Source of the DNA: JACVCJ01 sp052437175
GTDB taxonomy: Bacteria > Bacteroidota > Bacteroidia > CAIKAF01
Length of the DNA stretch: 64,000 nt
Direction: 5' to 3'
Assembly (NCBI GenBank): GCA_052437175.1
Contig: JBQVOK010000001.1
Coordinates: forward strand, 186,001 to 250,000
Shown here: positions 60,870 to 64,000 of the stretch, piece by piece
Position numbering within the stretch: the stretch's first letter is position 1
Layout: each line of letters opens with the position of its first letter
The notes under the pieces: model-generated
Database searches by the model: none
What the model saw: the letters and a program-made list of their open reading frames with translations, nothing else
What the model was told of the DNA's origin: nothing
Position numbers and translations under genes: made by a program

Positions 60870-61226
60870 CCGGTAGCTAATAGCTAACCTCAGAGTGTAC
60901 AGATATGGCCGTATACTTCACTATATGCGATAAAACCGGCATATAGTAAGCTACAGGCTATAAGCCATAAGCTCTTCTGAACTTCAATGGGCACAGATAT
61001 GGCCGTATACTTCACTATATGCGATAAATCCGGCATATAGTAAGCTACAGGCTATTAGCCATAAGCTCTTCTGAACATCAGGGTGTGCAGGTCTGGCTGT
61101 ATACTTCACTATCTGCCATGGAACCGCTATAAAGTAAGCCACAAGCTGTCAGCTGATCGCTCTTCTACAACCACGTTTCCCGTTGTACACAAGCCATAGA
61201 TTTAATCTCAGGCAAGCTATAAGCTG
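60865..61226. repeat. 94-bp tandem repeat array with inner hairpin
   Basis: Three tandem copies with a 94-bp period start at about 60901, 60995 and 61089; the third is diverged. Each contains GGCCGTATACTTCACTATA (GGCTGTATACTTCACTATC in the third) and, in the first two, the stem CTATATGC/GCATATAG around a 10-nt loop, followed by TAGTAAGCTACAGGCTAT and AGCTCTTCTGAAC. The edges contain the AGCT-rich words found at 1275-1805. No open frame is convincing in this 408-bp gap. Confidence 0.8.
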
Positions 61227-61256
61227 AAAAAGGCCTTCCGCGGGGAAGACCTTTTT
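61227..61256. terminator. Bidirectional terminator at the mdh end
   Basis: AAAAAGGCCTTCC (61227-61239), short loop, GGAAGACCTTTTT (61244-61256). One mismatch in a 13-bp stem with A and T tracts on both sides, 21 nt past the mdh stop. Confidence 0.85.
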
Positions 61257-61277
61257 CTCTCTAAAGTGTTATGCTGA

Positions 61278-62219
61278 TTATGCGTTTACGGAGTTCATCT
61301 TGTCCAGGACATCGCAAACTTCTTTCACGGCAGCGGCTGAGTTTTTCAGGAGTTCTTTTTCCTGGTCGTTCAGTTGCAGTTCGATGATCTTTTCGATACC
61401 GTTCTTACCCAGGATCACCGGTACGCCCAGGTACAGGTTGTTTACGCCGTACTCGCCGGTGAGCCATGCGCACACGGGGAATACACGACGCTGGTTACGC
61501 ACGATGGCTTCTACCATCTGCGCAGCCGCAGCGCCCGGGGCATACCAGGCCGAAGTACCCATCAGGTTCACCAGTTCGCCGCCGCCTTTTTTGGTGCGCT
61601 CGATGATGGCATTCAGGGTGTTTTCGTCCAGCAGTTCGGTTACCGGGATACCGCTAACGGTCGTGTAACGTGGCAGGGGAACCATGGTATCGCCGTGCCC
61701 GCCCAGCAGCATTGCCTGGATCTCTTTCGGAGATACGTTCAGGGCATCGGCCAGGAAGGCGCGGTAACGGGCCGTATCCAGGATACCGGCCATACCCATA
61801 ACGCGCTCCGACGGAATTTTAGCCGTGAGGAAAGCGCAGTAGGTCATTACGTCCAGCGGGTTCGAAACCACAATGATCTTGGCATCGGGGCTGTATTTAA
61901 TTACGTTTTCGGTTACGCTTTTTACGATACCGGCATTGGTAGCGATAAGGTCGTCGCGGCTCATACCGGGTTTGCGCGGCAGGCCGGATGTGATCACCAC
62001 CACTTCGGAACCTGCGGTAGGCTCGTAGTTGTTGGTATATCCCTTGATGCGCGAATCGTACACATTGATAGGGGCAGTCTGCCACATATCCAGTGATTTA
62101 CCTTCGGCCACACCTTCTTTGATATCGATCAGGATCACCTCCTGGGCCAGTTCTTTTTCAGCGATCACGTTGGCGCATGTGGCACCTACGTTTCCTGCTC
62201 CTATAACGGTAACTTTCAT
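61278..62219 (-). CDS. mdh: Malate dehydrogenase (LDH-like type)
   Basis: 313 residues. It interconverts malate and oxaloacetate with NAD. Seen: the Rossmann start VTVIGAGNVGATCA, NAD-specific Asp in ILIDIKEG, the substrate Arg loop SGLPRKPGMSRDDL, SNPLDVMTY, and the catalytic His in MLLGGHGDTMVPLPR. The Arg loop (PRKPGMSR) marks malate rather than lactate use. It follows accD by 25 nt and is the last gene of the leftward cluster. Confidence 0.97.
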   Translation of the reverse strand: MKVTVIGAGNVGATCANVIAEKELAQEVILIDIKEGVAEGKSLDMWQTAPINVYDSRIKGYTNNYEPTAGSEVVVITSGLPRKPGMSRDDLIATNAGIVKSVTENVIKYSPDAKIIVVSNPLDVMTYCAFLTAKIPSERVMGMAGILDTARYRAFLADALNVSPKEIQAMLLGGHGDTMVPLPRYTTVSGIPVTELLDENTLNAIIERTKKGGGELVNLMGTSAWYAPGAAAAQMVEAIVRNQRRVFPVCAWLTGEYGVNNLYLGVPVILGKNGIEKIIELQLNDQEKELLKNSAAAVKEVCDVLDKMNSVNA

Positions 62220-62244
62220 TGTAATTTGAATTTGAGATTATGAA

Positions 62245-63132
62245 TTATTTTTTGGTCTTTTTTACGTTCTGCGTAAGGGTATCGATAAAGAAGGCCAGCT
62301 GGTGCTTCAGGTCCTTGCGGTGTACGATCTTGTCCAGGAAACCGGTCTCGAGTACGAACTCGGCCGTCTGGAACCCTTCGGGCAGGTCTTTCTTGATGGT
62401 CTCTTTTACCACCCGCGGACCGGCAAAACCGATCAGGGCCCTGGGCTCGGCAATATTCAGATCGCCCAGCATGGCAAAAGAAGCCGTTACACCACCCGTA
62501 GTGGGATTGGTGAGTATCGAAATATAGGGCAGCTGCGCGTCGGAAAGCTGGGTAAGCTTGGCGGAGGTCTTGGCCATCTGCATCAGCGAAAAGGCGCCTT
62601 CCATCATACGGGCCCCGCCCGATTTGGAAATGATGATGAACGCTTTCTTGTACTTGATGCAATGGTCGATGGCACGTGCGATCTTTTCGCCCACTACCGA
62701 ACCCATACTTCCGCCGATGAAATCGAAGTCCATACAGGCAATTACGGTCTCGTGCCCGTCGATACGGCCTGCGGCTGTTTCAATGGCGTCTTTGAGGCCG
62801 GTATTGGCAATTACGCTGCGGATACGGTCGGTGTATTTCTTGGTGTCGGTAAAGTTCAGCGGGTCGCCCGAGGTAATGTTCGGGTTCAGCAGGCGGTATT
62901 TGCCCTGGTCGAACAGGATGTGAAAATATTCCTCGGAACCGATACGGTCGTGGTGCTGACAGTTGGGGCATACGTAGTAGTTCTCGGCATGCTCTTCGGA
63001 CCGTATGATGTTTTTGCAGGACGGGCACTTGTACCACAGTCCTTCGGGGGTTTCTTTCTTGTCTTCCGTTTCGGTAAGAATTCCTTTGCGGATACGCTTA
63101 AACCATGACATTTCTTCTTCCTGAACAGACAT
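62245..63132 (-). CDS. accD: Acetyl-CoA carboxylase, carboxyltransferase subunit beta
   Basis: 295 residues. With AccA it moves the carboxyl group from biotin to acetyl-CoA, the first step of fatty-acid synthesis. The N-terminal zinc ribbon has C36-x-x-C39 and C55-x-x-C58. The crotonase-fold core shows SGGARMMEGAFSLMQMAKTSA, ILTNPTTGGVTASFAMLGD and EPRALIGFAGPRVV. Two starts are possible: ATG at 63132 (AAGGA upstream, used here) or ATG at 63111 (MSWFKR, also with a purine-rich leader and the more usual family start). It lies 32 nt after fbaB. Confidence 0.97.
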   Translation of the reverse strand: MSVQEEEMSWFKRIRKGILTETEDKKETPEGLWYKCPSCKNIIRSEEHAENYYVCPNCQHHDRIGSEEYFHILFDQGKYRLLNPNITSGDPLNFTDTKKYTDRIRSVIANTGLKDAIETAAGRIDGHETVIACMDFDFIGGSMGSVVGEKIARAIDHCIKYKKAFIIISKSGGARMMEGAFSLMQMAKTSAKLTQLSDAQLPYISILTNPTTGGVTASFAMLGDLNIAEPRALIGFAGPRVVKETIKKDLPEGFQTAEFVLETGFLDKIVHRKDLKHQLAFFIDTLTQNVKKTKK

Positions 63133-63164
63133 TGTTTTTTCCTTGTTTTTAGGTTTACACGGGT

Positions 63165-64000
<836 letters not shown>

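Noticed and set aside
60865..61226. Tandem repeats considered as a CRISPR array
   Set aside because: Repeats are 94 bp with no unique spacers and no cas genes nearby.

Overview
The window comes from a Bacteroidota chromosome, most probably a Chitinophagales-type organism (family level is inference). The signs are several secreted proteins ending in type IX secretion (T9SS) sorting domains (ending in IIAR), many lipoproteins, a LytTR/propeller two-component pair, a very large split RHS locus with the VDPFTGDFSYNIPL signature, and promoters that fit the Bacteroidota TTTG-N19-TAnnTTTG pattern. By eye the backbone is about half G+C. It is interrupted by clearly A+T-rich genes that look acquired.

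Layout. 1-7250: end of a response regulator, a Fic-domain gene with a double palindrome on its start codon, an intergenic AGCTAT-rich repeat array, then lipoproteins, a META protein, a WG-repeat protein, a thioredoxin-fold protein, a beta-helix lipoprotein, a probable small RNA locus and a small membrane protein. 7258-8361: an A+T-rich AbiC-like abortive-infection gene. 8537-12259: two T9SS proteins with near-identical sorting domains around a frameshifted copy of an unknown gene family whose intact copy is at 56598-57101. 12288-14603: an A+T-rich two-gene unit, a nucleoid-associated-protein (NdpA) family protein plus a three-helix membrane protein, joined TAA-ATG. This is my best candidate for an undescribed system. 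15089-19194: a compact leftward operon ftsX - DUF3098 - uppP - xth - lipoprotein - metF.

19411-48471: two small exported proteins, a 1129-residue T9SS beta-helix protein, a propeller histidine kinase with its LytTR regulator, and, divergent from these, a rightward operon of about 20 kb: FN3-like protein, 2216-residue RHS/SpvB-like protein, about 3120-residue RHS core protein, TPR protein and an unknown cytoplasmic protein. Two sites matching the LytTR consensus lie 21 bp apart between regulator and operon, which suggests that the two-component system controls the RHS locus or itself.

48474-57101: nfi (endonuclease V), an AHSA1 protein, a lipoprotein, a truncated KilA-N gene, a DUF1801 protein, and an A+T-rich defence block: XRE regulator, IetA AAA ATPase, IetS subtilase and a fourth unknown gene on the same strand. 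57844-59964: higBA toxin-antitoxin with a consensus promoter, a VOC protein, and a DUF2975/HTH pair with an operator-like dyad. 60051-64000: map, a 94-bp tandem repeat, then the leftward housekeeping genes fbaB (cut by the window end), accD and mdh. I saw no rRNA or tRNA gene, CRISPR array or insertion sequence.
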